64,000 nucleotides of DNA, taken from positions 17,254,223 to 17,318,222 of the forward strand of contig CM055102.1 in assembly GCA_029204225.1 (NCBI GenBank). Direction: 5' to 3'. The DNA comes from Diphasiastrum complanatum. Its lineage: Eukaryota; Streptophyta; Lycopodiopsida; Lycopodiales; Lycopodiaceae. The notes below the pieces were generated by a model. It worked only from the letters and a program-made list of their open reading frames with translations, was not told the origin of the DNA and ran no database searches. Made by a program: the position numbers and the translations under genes. This document shows positions 1 to 11,148 of the stretch, one piece after another. Numbering within the stretch: position 1 is the first letter of the stretch; every line of letters begins with the position of its first letter.

Positions 1-610
1 TCATCAAGCAGATCATTCACAATCAGAAAGTATTGTTGTTAGCTCTCTATCAAGCATTCAAGCTTGAACTCTCTTGAGCATTCTAGCTCAATCTTTTAGA
101 GATTTATTTTAGAGTTGCTATTGCACTACTACTTATTAGTAGAGTTGCTTATTTCAGACTTATTCTTAATTACTCAGAGACAGTTTTAGAGTGCGCGATT
201 TCTATTCGCTATTGTCTTGCACTCAAGAGCATCTGATCTTGTTTTTCTGAATCAAAACTATTTCCTTACTGCGTTCAATTTGTGTCAGAATGCATGCATC
301 TCTATATTGCTTTTGTAACTGGTAGAAATTGTCTGAAAATTCAAAATTTTATGTTTGGCTACGTATTCACTTAGTATCTAGCAAAAGTTAGTTGCTAAAG
401 ATTGAACGTGATTTCCATCACTACTACTTTATTCAATTTTTGATAGGCGTAGTCATGCATTGGAAGTAGGAAGTTTCCGCATTCTATTACTCACCTTGTA
501 GTGGGTTTCTTTCCTTGCCTAACCTAAATCCAAGATCTAATCAATCTAGCATCAAAGAGACGAAGTTAGTTGTCACGCATATATTCGTTCCCTATGAGAG
601 CGATAGTATA
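1..610 (+). repeat. Copia LTR-like fragment, runs off left edge
   Basis: Non-coding DNA related to LTR sequence elsewhere in the window. Bases 1-145 match 6965-7108 closely. The stretch around 350-480 (a GTTTGGCTACGTA motif, then GTGATTTCCAT, then CGTAGTCATGC) recurs in the same order in the LTR near 22990-23065. I infer the right part of a plus-strand copia LTR whose left part lies outside the window. The right limit is approximate. Bases 611-835 hold no gene that I can see. Confidence 0.55.
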
Positions 611-835
611 GTTCAGATTTCAGCATGAATGGAAGATCCAAATATAATTCTAACATCCATTAACCCTAAGCATTAACACTGTATCCATTAACACTATGAT
701 CCACAACAAGATAGCTTACTCTTTTTCTCTCTCATGTGGTAAAACACGTCTACATAGAATATTGTTTGATCCACGACAATACAATTGTCCTACAATCAAT
801 TAATAAGGTTGAGCCTTATGAATGAATTGTCTCTT

Positions 836-2100
836 CTATACTTTTGTCAAAAAGTCATTCAGTTGTCCTAGCATTAGGTACTTGACAATATCCACCACCC
901 ACTCAACAACTGCTTCGACATAGAACAATGCAGCATCTGGTAATTCATCATCCACTTCAATATTAACTGGTGCGGATTCAATTCCCAAAACGTGATCAGC
1001 TAGATAATGTTGCTTGCTCTTTCGAACCACAATTCGCAAGTCAAATTCAGTCAATAACAGTAACCATCTTGCAATACGTCCAATATTGCACGTCTTGTTT
1101 AGCAAATAAAGTATGATCCGCATAAAATGCAAAGTGCGTTTCCATGAGATAGTAATGAAATTTTCAAACAGAAAAAATCATGGCTAACGCTTCCCGTTCT
1201 ATTGTTGAATAATTCTTCCCTAGATCTGTAAGTTGTTTGCTTACAAATTGTATATAATAATCCTTCTTATAATCATCTGGCTGCGTCAAAACTGATCCAA
1301 TGGCGTGTTTTGAGGAATCCGTGTGAACACGAAATTCAATCGTCCAATCTAGAGAACACAATATTGGTGCTGAAGTTAATGTTTTTTTTAATTTTTTAAA
1401 GGCTTCTAACGCGTCTATTGTCCAAAAATGAACAATAGTCAATTTGTATATAGGTCGTGCTAAATCCGCAAAGAATATAATAAAAATGCGATAGTAGTTC
1501 GCATGACCCATAAACACATAAACTCCATGAATCGTTGTTGGCGGTGGTAATTCCACAATAATCTTGATCTTAGAATAATTTGTGGCAATACCATGTCTCG
1601 ATAGCACATGTCCAAGCACAACTCCGTGGGAAATCTGGATTTAGAGAAATTTGATATTTGCGGCATCTTTCAAATACTTTCTCCAATCGATCCAGGTGGT
1701 CTGCATCTGTATTATGGACTCCTAGGTCATCTAAGTAAATTTCAAGAAATTTTTGTAGATAATCTTTAAAAGCAAGTTGCATTACTCTTTGGAACGAACT
1801 TTGTGTATTATAGAGTCCAAACGACATTACTTTGTAAGCATAGGTGTCCCATTCTGTTCTGCAGGTGCAATCTTAACCTGGTTGTATCCACTAAATCCAT
1901 CCAAGAAACTATAAGCTTCCGCTCCAGCAAGACGATCCAAAATGCTTTCAGTAAAAGGTAACAAAAAGTGATCCTTTCACGTCACTTTGTTCAAAGCCTT
2001 GAGATTCACAAATTCTCAATTTCTCATTCTTTTTAAGGACAATGATAATCGGTGAGATCCATTCGGTATGCTCGATCTCATAAATGAAATCAGCATCAAG
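836..2100 (-). pseudogene. Gypsy reverse transcriptase and RNase H remnant
   Basis: Read downward from about 2100, broken frames give reverse transcriptase pieces. The MSFGLYNTQSSFQRVMQ block and the catalytic YLDDL motif lie in 1827-1570. The thumb and RNase H follow in 1619-1164, including TDSSKHAIGSVLTQ and an ending near NYSTIEREALAMIFSV. The 1132-836 stretch continues with RIARWLLLLTEFDL, typical of the gypsy RNase H tail. The enzyme would copy element RNA into DNA. At least three frame changes are needed to read it through, so it is a pseudogene. Confidence 0.8.
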
Positions 2101-2259
2101 CAATCTCTGAAGTTCTTTGTTTATCAGATTCGCAACATTAGGATTACAACGAAAGAACTTTGTAACCTTTAGAACTGCATCTGGTACTAAAGGTATGGTA
2201 TGTTCAATAACTGACGTCAGAATACTCTTCAGATCTTGATAAGTCCATGAAAAGTAATC

Positions 2260-3142
2260 TTAATACTTAATAAGTAACATGCGGAGTGCTTGATACTGTT
2301 CAGGATTAAGTTGTGATCCAACTTGTACAATCTTTTGTGGTTCTCCTACTTTAGCAAGATTCATTGGTTGTGTACTAGTTGGGCCATCGTAAACATCTTT
2401 CGATTCTGGCACCTGTTCCTCGGGTTCACGATGTGCTTTAGGTAACATGATAACCACATCATCCAATGTATAACGTTTAAAATGTTTGGGCATATCATGC
2501 TGGAATACATCTGCTTGTTCCTTTTCGACTTGTCTTGGATCTCCGCTTAGCCTTCTTAGCAGGAATTGATCGTGGAGGTGATGACTTTCGAGACGATGAT
2601 GTCTTGCTAGAATTCTAAGAATCATCCTCAACTTTCCCTTTACCTTTATCCAGTAAGGGTGGCACATTCGCTGAATCAATCTTTTGAGGAGTATTTTTCC
2701 ATTTCAGGACCGTATTATAATGGTGCTTGGCTTGTTTTTTCATCATTGACCATGTGATCTTGTCTTCTTTCAATATAACTGCTTTGGGCGGTTTTATTGT
2801 TGGTTCATCAGGAACATTATGCACTCCAAATCTGGTTGGATCCATATGATTTAGAATCTACTCATCAGTAAGTTCTGCATTGTCATCATAAGTCAAGGCA
2901 TGACTCACATGTATGAGGTCATTTTCAATCGGATCTGGTATAGGTTCCGTTGATGTCCAAGCGACATTCAACACCTTCAATGGAAAAGTGATTGGTGTAT
3001 CCAAGGTTCGATCCAATAAGAAAATCTCGCTCAAATCTGACTGATTATCTTGTTGACACATATATCCTGCTGTATAATCAATCGTTGCAAGAGCTTCATT
3101 CCAGTTGACAGTATCCGTTTGAGAATCGTAATGAACTCCCAA
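2260..3142 (-). pseudogene. Gypsy linker between protease and RT, broken
   Basis: Three short open stretches (3142-2858, 2845-2615 and about 2679-2260 in another frame) follow the protease of the gypsy element. They are acidic and lysine-rich and carry no domain I recognise. Their position between protease and reverse transcriptase suggests the variable linker of the polyprotein. Stops and frame changes show decay. No independent function is claimed. Confidence 0.5.
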
Positions 3143-3154
3143 ATTTTTCTTTGG

Positions 3155-3889
3155 TCAGTCACAAGTATGATCCATTGTCGATGAATCATCATACTCTTTT
3201 TGAACCACTGGTTTGATAGTCCAAGTTGCAGGATCGACTTTGACTGCACGTTCACAATTTTCAAAAGTGATTTTCCCGAAACCCCAGTTATGAACTACTT
3301 GCGCAACTTGTAACCATGGACATCCCAATAGGACTCGATAGACATTTGGTGCTTCTGGTAAGTCCATTACTACAAAAGTTATGACGAACTGTACTCCCGC
3401 AATTCTAGCAGGTATATCTTCAACCATTCCTCACGGATGAACTGTCGTTTGATCAGCTAGCTTAATAGCAAAAGTAGCAGGCTTGATCTTTGTAAGGCCC
3501 CATTTTGCACATAGCTTTGTAGAGATCGGGTTAACTCCTGGACCGCCATCTATCACGGCTGCTTCCTTAGGAAATTGTCTATGATGTATCGGTAGAGTGA
3601 TATTCTTTTGTTCACTTTCCCAAGCGGCTCTGACATGGAGTACTTTATTGGATTCTTCAAATCTAGCACAAAAAAGTGGCTCTTGATGGACTTCTGGTTC
3701 TACTTGATCTAATTTTTGCGCTAAGACTTCTTTTGCTTTTGGCACCAACTTCAGGAACTCTCCCAATGAAATATTAATTTTACTAGATAAAATATTCATG
3801 AGCAGTTCTGTTTGCGGCGCTTCTGGAACCATCCAAATTGGAGGGAAACCAACTTTATTCACTAACTTGACATTTAGGTCCTGCGACAT
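3155..3889 (-). pseudogene. Gypsy retropepsin-like protease remnant
   Basis: Two adjacent open stretches (3889-3431 and 3427-3155) are separated by one stop near 3428. The first ends with an aspartic-protease-like motif, VIDGGPGVN, in the place where retropepsins have D-S/T-G. A glycine replaces the S/T, so activity is doubtful. The second continues with a hydrophobic strand, VQFVITFVVMDL, and the VLLGCPWL motif typical of gypsy protease C-termini. In an active element this enzyme would cut the Gag-Pol polyprotein. Here the stop and the altered motif mark it as dead. Confidence 0.7.
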
Positions 3890-4186
3890 TAAAAGTCTCG
3901 CAAAAATGCCTAAAGTCCTTTTATTGACTTTCTAATTAATCAAATCTCTATGTGATCATCGGGTTGGACTTACACACACAGCGTGCCAAATCTCTCACAC
4001 TTATTACCTAGAGTTAGGGTTGCCTTGGGATCCGCAAACCCTCCAAATCACCTATTTTCAACATCTATAATCTCTAACTCTGAGAAGTCAGATACTGTGA
4101 AGACCAGTTTTGGTCGTTTGATCTTTGTCATGGATACTGATTGTATCTGCATCATTCATCATCTACTCATTCAGTTTCTTATATAG
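3890..4186. other. Intergenic, no gene seen
   Basis: No convincing coding region. A 67-codon open stretch on the plus strand from 3983 has no recognisable domain and is probably chance. The left end of the neighbouring copia LTR may lie in here, but I could not find its terminus. Confidence 0.4.
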
Positions 4187-4520
4187 TTGTTGGATGATCA
4201 TGTATTATTCTGATTTTTACAATTACAAGATAATTTAACTTGATTTGTAGATCGTTATTATAGTGGAGCGTGAAGACGAAAACAAGTGCGAAAATCTCTA
4301 TACGTGAACAAGAGCGGGACATTGAGGTGTGGTCATAGTCGCATGTTGACCACAATCCTTGACTTGTGGTTTTCTTCAGTCAGTCTTCTTTGTAAGCTGC
4401 AGTTCAAAAATTGCAAACTGTGGGAGAAATAGCTCATTTTTGCAGACTGCCTTGAAAGAGTGATTTCCTTGAGTGAAGTGCGGACAGTTAGGATGCGTAG
4501 GAGTAAGATTAACTCCAACA
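4187..4520 (-). repeat. Probable 3' LTR start of a minus-strand copia
   Basis: On the minus strand a purine tract (AAGGGGGAG, plus-strand 4521-4529) is followed at 4520 by TGTTGGAGTT, the usual polypurine-tract-to-LTR junction of plant copia elements. The LTR would run leftward from 4520. Its far end was not identified, so 4187 is only a guess. The upstream RNase H remnant has the same orientation, which supports the call. Confidence 0.55.
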
Positions 4521-4529
4521 CTCCCCCTT

Positions 4530-5100
4530 AAGCTCACTACTATGAATCTGAATTTAAGTTGAGATTTAACATACCTACCAAAGTAGAATGTTTCTCTCTT
4601 GACAACGGTTTTGTCAAAAAGTTAGACAACATATTGTTTGTATGATAGTAACTTAGTACATTATCTTTATTATGAACTTTCTCTCTAAGAAAATGAAATT
4701 GAACTTCTATATTACAATAATAGTACAGAACATAGTGCTTCAATACTCCTTTAACCACCAATCGAGCTTTCCATTTGGATATTGATCCATCTGGCTTGAG
4801 CTTCAGCTTGAAGATCCACTTAGTGTCAATGAGTTTTGTACCTGCAAGAGATTAACAAGACTCCAGGTCTTGTTTTTCATCAATGACCTTGCACTTAGCG
4901 TCCATGGCAGCTTTCCATTGGTCTGCATCTGACATTGACAATGCTTTGCAATAGTGGCAGGTTCATCATGACTGATAAATGCTTGAGACACAAAACAATT
5001 AGGTTATTGTCATTGTCATATAGATCTTTGAATTACAAGTTACTAAGTAGGATGTCTTCAGGTTGTGGTTGAGCGATCATAGGTCTGAGCCTATCGATGG
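4530..5100 (-). pseudogene. Copia deletion derivative: RT start joined to RNase H end
   Basis: Reading downward, the 4991-4803 region and its neighbouring frames show the N-terminal part of copia reverse transcriptase: KNKTWSLV, then out of frame WKARL-like pieces. At about 4745 this passes straight into the extreme C-terminus of RNase H (IEVQFHFLREKV, then NMLSNFLTKPLSREKH) at 4761-4540. The catalytic YVDD and most of RNase H are missing. An internal deletion of roughly 1 kb or more is the simplest explanation. The polypurine tract follows at once. Confidence 0.7.
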
Positions 5101-5110
5101 CAAATGAAGT

Positions 5111-6272
5111 TGTTGGAACAAACTCATGTTGTGTGAAGAAACCTAAAGTTTTTATGTGTCAAAGCTTTTGTATTTTTTAGACTATTGCATTTTTTAACTA
5201 AGTTTTGCACAGTCTGCATATTTGGACAAAGTTTCGCACAATTTTCATTCTTCACACTTAGAACATTTTTTGCAAACCTTCGGCTTTTTCATACTTTTCA
5301 AAAAATATGACACTTAGTCTAAAATGACTAAGAACATGTTTTTGTTGACCTTTGTATTTTTCATATTTTTCCTGAAGGGCAAACAACCACAACCGCATAC
5401 CTCAAGGATACCGCTAGGCTACTGCAAGGGTCAACAAATGCGGTCCATATGCAGCTTCAACTCATGAATGATAAGAATCGCCTGAGCCCCGCACATGCCC
5501 CTCCTATGATCTGTTTAGGACCACGACAACTTGCAAAAGACTTCATGCTCGATTGCGGCTGAAGGTCACGACGCAAAAAACTGCCAAGAAATCGCAATGG
5601 CCTCAACTGCGGTCAGCATGTGGCTGCAATAGTCGCGCATCTTCATGATCCCAGTACATGGATGGACAACGAAGTACCAGAACAAGCAACAGGTTGCATG
5701 GTCTAAAACAATGGGCATCCAGAAGCAGTTAGGATTAAGTCTAAAACTGTTCTTTTATTCATGTAGCTTAAATTAATCATCTCCCATGTTCCTCCATATA
5801 TAGGATCAACGAGAGTGATAAAATGTTGTTGAATTTATTGATGAGTGTGAGTCATGCAGTAGCATACACATATTGTCACACAGACAGATACAAAGGTAGC
5901 AAGCAATAGCTAGTTACCAGTTTATTCATGAGAGAGGATATTTCTCTTGCGTTGACACGCTGATCTAGGAAACAGACATCGCTCAAAGTTTTGTTGTAAG
6001 CTTGACTCTGATAAAAAATGAGTTACAGCATTTTGCCCGACGTGTGCAATCTGTGAATTGTTTATGATGCTTGCTTGTTGTAGATATAACTTTCGCTATT
6101 TTTTGGTTATTGATTACTGATTAAAACATTATCTACTATTTGTTAATTAATGTAAGATTTGTAGTGTCGGTTAGAAGAGATTTCATAGTTTGTAGCAGTA
6201 GCTGCAACTAGATATATCGGCTCTATTTGGGCTTTGCATTAGGAATCCAAGTGTTCTTCACCGATTGCATCA
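5111..6272 (+). repeat. Candidate copia LTR
   Basis: The segment opens with TGTTGGAACA at 5111 and ends near CA at 6271-6272, just before a degenerate tRNA-Met primer site. It has no coding content. The middle (about 5395-5740) is richer in GC than its surroundings. No second copy is visible in the window, so both ends rest only on terminal motifs and the primer site; the left end is weak. Confidence 0.4.
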
Positions 6273-6273
6273 G

Positions 6274-6286
6274 TAGTATTTGAGCC
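6274..6286 (+). promoter_or_regulatory. Degenerate tRNA-Met primer binding site
   Basis: TAGTATTTGAGCC differs at three positions from the TGGTATCAGAGCC used by plant copia elements to bind the 3' end of initiator tRNA-Met. It lies about 15 bases before a gag-like ATG at 6301, the expected order of LTR, primer site and gag. Confidence 0.5.
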
Positions 6287-6300
6287 TGGTTATCCAAACT

Positions 6301-6945
6301 ATGGCTTCCATCAGCAGCATCCAATCTAAGATATGCATAGTTCTTGAGGCAGACGGGTCAACTTCCTTGGCCTGCAAAGTGAAGACTTCCCTCATCTTAA
6401 GAGGAGAAGCCTTATGGCCCTAGGTGGATGGGACTGAATAAATGTCTTCCAGCATAAGCAAGGAGCTTCACGAGTGGAAGGAGAAGAATGACAAAGCAGT
6501 AGTTGTCATATCCTCTTCAATCAAAGATAACATCACTCTTGACCTTGCATCAATCTCTAATGCAAGACAGATGTGAGATGCACTCATCGCCAAATCTCAA
6601 ACCAAGTCACATAATCAGATCATGCACCTGGAAGATTAGCTTACCTATCATAGATGGAATGGCAAAGATCTCACAAGTTTCATCAAAAAGATGAAGAACC
6701 AGTTCTTGTCTTTACAGAACAACAAAACAGAACATGCAGTCTCACAAGAGAAGCAACTCACGTACCTTCTACAGTCCCTACCATCATTCCAAACGACTCG
6801 GACTCTACTGGCCAAAGATCCTAACATGATTTTTGACAAGGAAATTATTGACATCAAGGAAGAAGTAGAGGCTCGAGAGCACTACGACGACAAGAACGAG
6901 GCACTGAATCAACATTGTGAATTGTGAAGGAGTTGAGTGTTATTA
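6301..6945 (+). pseudogene. Copia gag remnant (UBN2-like)
   Basis: The frame from the ATG at 6301 has in-frame stops early on. It is recognisable as a copia Gag N-terminal region from the order of short blocks: a start ASISSIQSKI, an HEWKEKNDKAVVVI block, then LVSSI-like and NQFLSLQNNK blocks, ending at 6927. Gag forms the virus-like particle that packages element RNA. The zinc knuckle and protease are absent, because LTR-like DNA from 6965 interrupts the element at this point. It is non-functional. Confidence 0.6.
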
Positions 6946-6964
6946 CATGACGCTTCCTATGCTC

Positions 6965-7130
6965 TCGTCAAGCAAATCGTTCACAATTAGAAAGTATTGT
7001 AGTTAGCTCTCTATCAAGCTTTCAAACTTAAACTTTCTTGAACATTCTAGCTCAATTTCTTGGAGATTTATTTTAGAGTTGCTATTGCACTACTGCTTAT
7101 CAGCAGAGGCATTTCATTACTCACCTATTT
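6965..7130 (+). repeat. Shortened copy of the LTR-like sequence at 1-500
   Basis: Bases 6965-7108 match window bases 1-145 with scattered substitutions. Right after this, CATTTCATTACTCACC resembles the sequence near 478-495. The simplest reading is a copy of the same LTR with about 330 bases deleted inside. It now lies between the gag and integrase remnants of a copia element. Confidence 0.65.
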
Positions 7131-8780
7131 TCGATATACACCACAACACAATGGTGTTGCAAAGAGGAAAAACTGACTCTCATGAAAGCAAAGGCATCAA
7201 GATCACTATGGGCTGAAGGAGTAACTAGAGCCGCCTACCTCAAGAACACGACTAGCAAATCTAGCATTCCTCACACTACTCCACATGAAGTGTGGTGGAG
7301 CAACAAGCCAAGTCTAGCTCATGTTCGTATCTTCAGATGTATACCATATCCACACATACCAGACAAGAAGCGAAAGAAACTAGATGAAAAGTTGGAGCAA
7401 GGATTCCTTGTAGGATACGATGTACATTTTCCATTCTACAGAATCTACATGCCTCAGACTAAAAAAGTAAAGACTGTCAGGGACGTCAAGTTTGATGAAG
7501 CAAGAACAATGGCTGACGGAGATCTAGTCGACTATGAGATTCTTAGCAAGCAGTATTACGACCTGCCCACACTGACAAAGGGAGCGGACCTTGAATATTT
7601 GGATCAAGATGTTGAAACTCTGAATAAACTGAGTGATAGTTCAGATGATGACCAGACCAACATGCAATATGTACTTAGAACACCTACAACACACAATGGT
7701 TCATATGTCAAGAGAACAGACAAAGGAAAAGCAGTCGCTGAGCCTGCACCATCTCCAAGGAGATCTGTAAGGGAAAGAAGACAACTTGTCAGGTATATAC
7801 TAGACAGTTCAGCTTCTACTCAAAACTAGTTTTGTGGATTCGAAGGTGAATCACAAACCTATGAAGAAGGTGTTGACAGTCCAGAAAAGGACAAATGGAT
7901 CAAGGCCATGGAAGAAGAAATAAAGTCCATGGAACAGAACAAAGTGTGGATTCTTGAACCAGTACTAGCAGAAAGACTGTCTAATGAAAGTGGATCTACA
8001 AGTATAAGTATGGACCAGACGACAATGTATTTTCATACAAAGCCAGACTAGTTGCAAAAATATTCTCGCAGAAGTATGGTATTGACTATACCAAAAAAAT
8101 TTCTCCTATAGTCAAGCATTCATGTATACGCATATTGTTCGCATATGTAGCAGCCTATAGTCTGAAGATCCATATTGTAGATGAAAAGACAACATTTCTG
8201 CATGGAGATTTGAAGGAAGAAGTCTACATGGACCAACCACGAGGTTTTTTTCTGTAAGTCATTTGCTGACTATGCCTGCAGAATGCACAAGAGCATCTAT
8301 GGATTGAAACAATTTGTCAGACAGTACAAGAAGAAGGATCACACACTCAGATCCTTAGGCTTCCAGTCTTTAATGACTAATTACAACGTCTATGTGAAAG
8401 TCACAAATGGAAAAGTAATTATAATCGGTGTCTATGCAGATGACATGCTAATTTTGTCGAAAAGCAACACACTGATTGCACAGGTGAAGGAGGATATTTC
8501 AAGGCACTTTGAAATATCATACCTAGGTGAAGCAAAATGCTACCTGGGCTTGTAGATTAACAGAGATCTTGAGAGTGGAAGATTGTATCTACACCAATCA
8601 AGATATATTTAGAAAATTGTTGATGATTTTTAGATGGCAGATTGCAAGGGAGTAAACACTCTAATGGTTTCTGGCATAGTGCTGACGCATGAAGACTGTC
8701 CCAGAGATCAAGCAGAATGGGAAGAAATGTAGAATAAGCCTTACAGAAGGCAAATTGGTTCTTTGATATACTTGGTAGAC
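7131..8780 (+). pseudogene. Copia integrase end and reverse transcriptase remnant
   Basis: At 7131-7190 a TPQHNGVA-KRKN block marks the catalytic-glutamate end of the integrase core, frameshifted. From 7182 a 215-codon open stretch gives the integrase C-terminal region (TPHEVWWSNKPSLAHVRIF, GFLVGYD, VRDVKFDE) and the acidic linker to reverse transcriptase. Reverse transcriptase is broken by stops after 7829. A piece at 8283-8555 keeps MHKSIYGLKQ and the catalytic motif as YADD (GVYADDMLILSKS). The frame decays at about 8780. RNase H is not seen. Confidence 0.8.
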
Positions 8781-9385
8781 AATATGTGTGAAGAATTGTC
8801 AAAAATTGACAAATCTAGCTTGATAAAAACCATGTAGTATAATGTAAATTTTGTACGTAAGTGGATATCACACATGTGAGGCCAAGATGTCATGTGGCAA
8901 TCCACTCCTAATGTAGTTTAGGTCAAGTCCATAGGGTTGGTCATGTCATTTTGGTAGTGATTCCTAGTTTATAGGACCTGAATCCTATGATTTAAAGTGA
9001 AAATTGACCAATTAGCTATCTACCAAGCATGACTCTAAGAATTAGGGTTTCATTTTAGGGCAAAAAGGTTGAGTTAACTTTCTTATTACATACTAGAAAT
9101 CCACCTAACTTCACAAAGAAAGTCGAATTTGCTATGTACTCCAAGCTCCCATAGTGAGAAGATAGATTAGGTTTGGAGCTCATTGGCAATCTCAAGCTAC
9201 TCCACTATGTACGTTGAGTTTTTGTGATCCAAATACAACCAAATCAATTTCTACTTGTTTCTCAGCTTGCAGGCCGTACTGCAGCTTATGGCTCACATGT
9301 GTGGACTCGTATTTCAATGTTCATCAATGATTTTAATTGTTAATGCTTGTTGTTTGTCAAATTGCCAATCTAGATCAACTTTTTT
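8781..9385. other. Non-coding, possible LTR or leader, unassigned
   Basis: No gene is visible. TGTGAAGAATTGTC at 8788 could be an LTR start, and the tract ends at the gypsy protease remnant. It could be retroelement LTR or leader, but no partner copy, primer site or target duplication was found. Confidence 0.35.
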
Positions 9386-9652
9386 GTGTCTAGCTTTGGA
9401 GAACTGAAGGATGTCATTGTTTACATTCAAGCCAAGTCATTCACAATGAATTTCATAGTTATCAAACCACTTGATTTGTCATCTTATTCTGTGCTAATTG
9501 GACGACCCTGGCTTTATCAATCAAACGCAAGTGTTCATTGGAAATCCAGAGAGTTGAGATTTCAGATTGGTGAGACCAATAATCGAGGTAAGCTAGCAAA
9601 GCAAATAATCACCTGGAGTCGTGACAAATATGAAGGTAAAACTCCTGTCTGA
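9386..9652 (+). pseudogene. Gypsy protease C-terminal remnant
   Basis: An 88-codon open stretch with FIVIKPLDLSSYSVLIGRPWL, the strand and flap-distal motif of gypsy retropepsins. The catalytic D-S/T-G at the N-terminal side is not visible, so only the C-terminal half remains. It leads into an acidic, serine-rich linker at 9660-10071 that changes frame several times. It parallels the protease of the minus-strand gypsy element at 3155-3427. Confidence 0.65.
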
Positions 9653-10071
9653 CACCAGTTTTACCTCAGAAGAATATTCTTATGCCTTATATATTTTTTC
9701 TAATACATCTGACATTGAAGTACAATATTTCGAATGTTATGAGAATGCTGACAAAAAAGAATTCCTCGATGCCTGCAACGCTGAAGCGAATGTTTCGTAG
9801 GAAGATATTAAAGTTGCAGACACGAACTCGAAAGAGTCTGATGATTCGAGTGACAAATCTGAACACGAATTTGGTAATAAGAACTAGGCTGACGACAAGA
9901 AAATATCTATGGACTCAACCATGTGCGAAATTCATGGCCATACCAAGGCCAGCATGACAGTAAGGTATCATTTTACCAGATTCTATTGAACTAATTGAAC
10001 TTGCACGTGGCAGATTTGTGCATGTTTCAAAGTCACTTGGAGAATCGGAGTTAGCGGAATTCACAAAATGA

Positions 10072-10572
10072 TTGAAGGAGTATCAAGATGTTTTTGTTTG
10101 GGCGCTCGACGATTTGAAGGGTATACTTGTAGAATTCGGAGAGCACCATATTGATCTTAAGGAAGATGTTGTACCTTTACGACAGGGACAGTATCGTCTC
10201 AATCGAAAGTACTCTCTCATGGTTAAGGACGAACTCAACAAGCACCTTAAGGCAGGTATTATGTATCCCATCTTAAGTAGTGAATGGGTCTCACCCATTG
10301 TTGTTGTTCCAAAAAAGAAGATTGGCAAAATACGAATATGCCAGGATTTCCGCAAACTCAGTTTCTGTGACAGATTTTCTGGTTATAATCAGGTTGGAGT
10401 GCGAGAGGAGGATCGTTCAAAGACCACATTCACTACAGATTGGGGCACTTATGCATACAACAAAATGCCCTTTGGTCTTTACAATGCACCAACGACTTTT
10501 CAGCGAATCATGATGTTAATTTTTGCTACCTTCCTAAGAACTTTTTTTGAAATATTCATTCGAAGAACTTAA
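10072..10572 (+). pseudogene. Gypsy reverse transcriptase with two deletions
   Basis: A 166-codon open stretch. It begins with EYQDVFVWALDDLKGI and HHIDLKEDVVPLRQ, then has the fingers motif SEWVSPIVVVPKKK and RICQDFRKL. The normal stretch between that motif and FSGYNQV is about 28 residues short. After KMPFGLYNAPTTFQRIM the frame runs out at FEIFI, so the catalytic Y-x-D-D palm motif and the thumb are missing. With its active site deleted it cannot work. The RNase H remnant starts only a few bases later, which places the second deletion near 10565. Confidence 0.8.
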
Positions 10573-10574
10573 GC

Positions 10575-10985
10575 AAAGCATGATAAATGATCCTATTCTA
10601 AGACCACCCAACTGGGCTATTTTATTTCATAGTTATGTTGATATTTCTGCATTTACTATTGGCATCTGTCTGAGCTAGAAGGATGACCAGAAGAAAGATC
10701 ATGTCATCTATTATGTGAGTCGACAGCTCAGTGCCTTAGAAAAGAATTATTCGGCTACAAAGAGGGAAGCACTTGGCATGATTTTCACTGTTAAGAAATT
10801 TCGACATTATTTGTTGGGATATGCATTTATTTTTCACGTTGATCACTATGCTCTTAAGTATCTTGTGAATAAACCAGATCTATCAAGACGAATTGCTCGA
10901 TTGGTTCTAATTCTGTAGGAATTCACTTATCAAGTAGAGCTTCGTCAAGGAAAGTATCAGTATTGAAAAATTTGAAGAGCCAATT
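10575..10985 (+). pseudogene. Gypsy RNase H remnant
   Basis: Pieces in two frames read INDPILRPPNWAILFHSYVD and then, from 10715, VSRQLSALEKNYSATKREALGMIFTVKKFRHYLLGYAFIF with the HVDH-ALKYLVNK block. These are standard for the tethered RNase H of gypsy elements, which removes RNA from the RNA-DNA hybrid. Stops at about 10677 and 10918 break it. The 10986-11148 stretch continues as degraded spacer before integrase. Confidence 0.8.
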
Positions 10986-11148
10986 AATGATGATTTTTTA
11001 GACAAACATCTATTTGAAATTTCTTCTACAAATTCGTTATATTCTGATATCATTACTTATCTCAAGGATCAGATTTATCCGGATGGTTATGATTTAGAGC
11101 AAAAGACAGTTTTTCAATATAAGATAGCGCCTTATATGATTATTAACA

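Larger units (their letters stand above)
836..3889 (-). mobile_element. Decayed Ty3/gypsy element, protease to RNase H
   Basis: Read from 3889 down to 836, the minus strand shows the gypsy order of protease, a long linker, reverse transcriptase and RNase H, broken by many stops and frameshifts. No integrase, LTR or primer site could be tied to it, so it is an internal fragment. Its protease carries a GCPWL-type motif comparable to the GRPWL of the plus-strand gypsy element at 9386, which suggests a related lineage in the opposite orientation. It lies between copia LTR-like sequence on the left and a deleted copia on the right. Confidence 0.8.

Noticed and set aside
7182-7829. Independent 215-codon gene
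   Set aside because: Its motifs are the integrase C-terminus and linker of the copia remnant.
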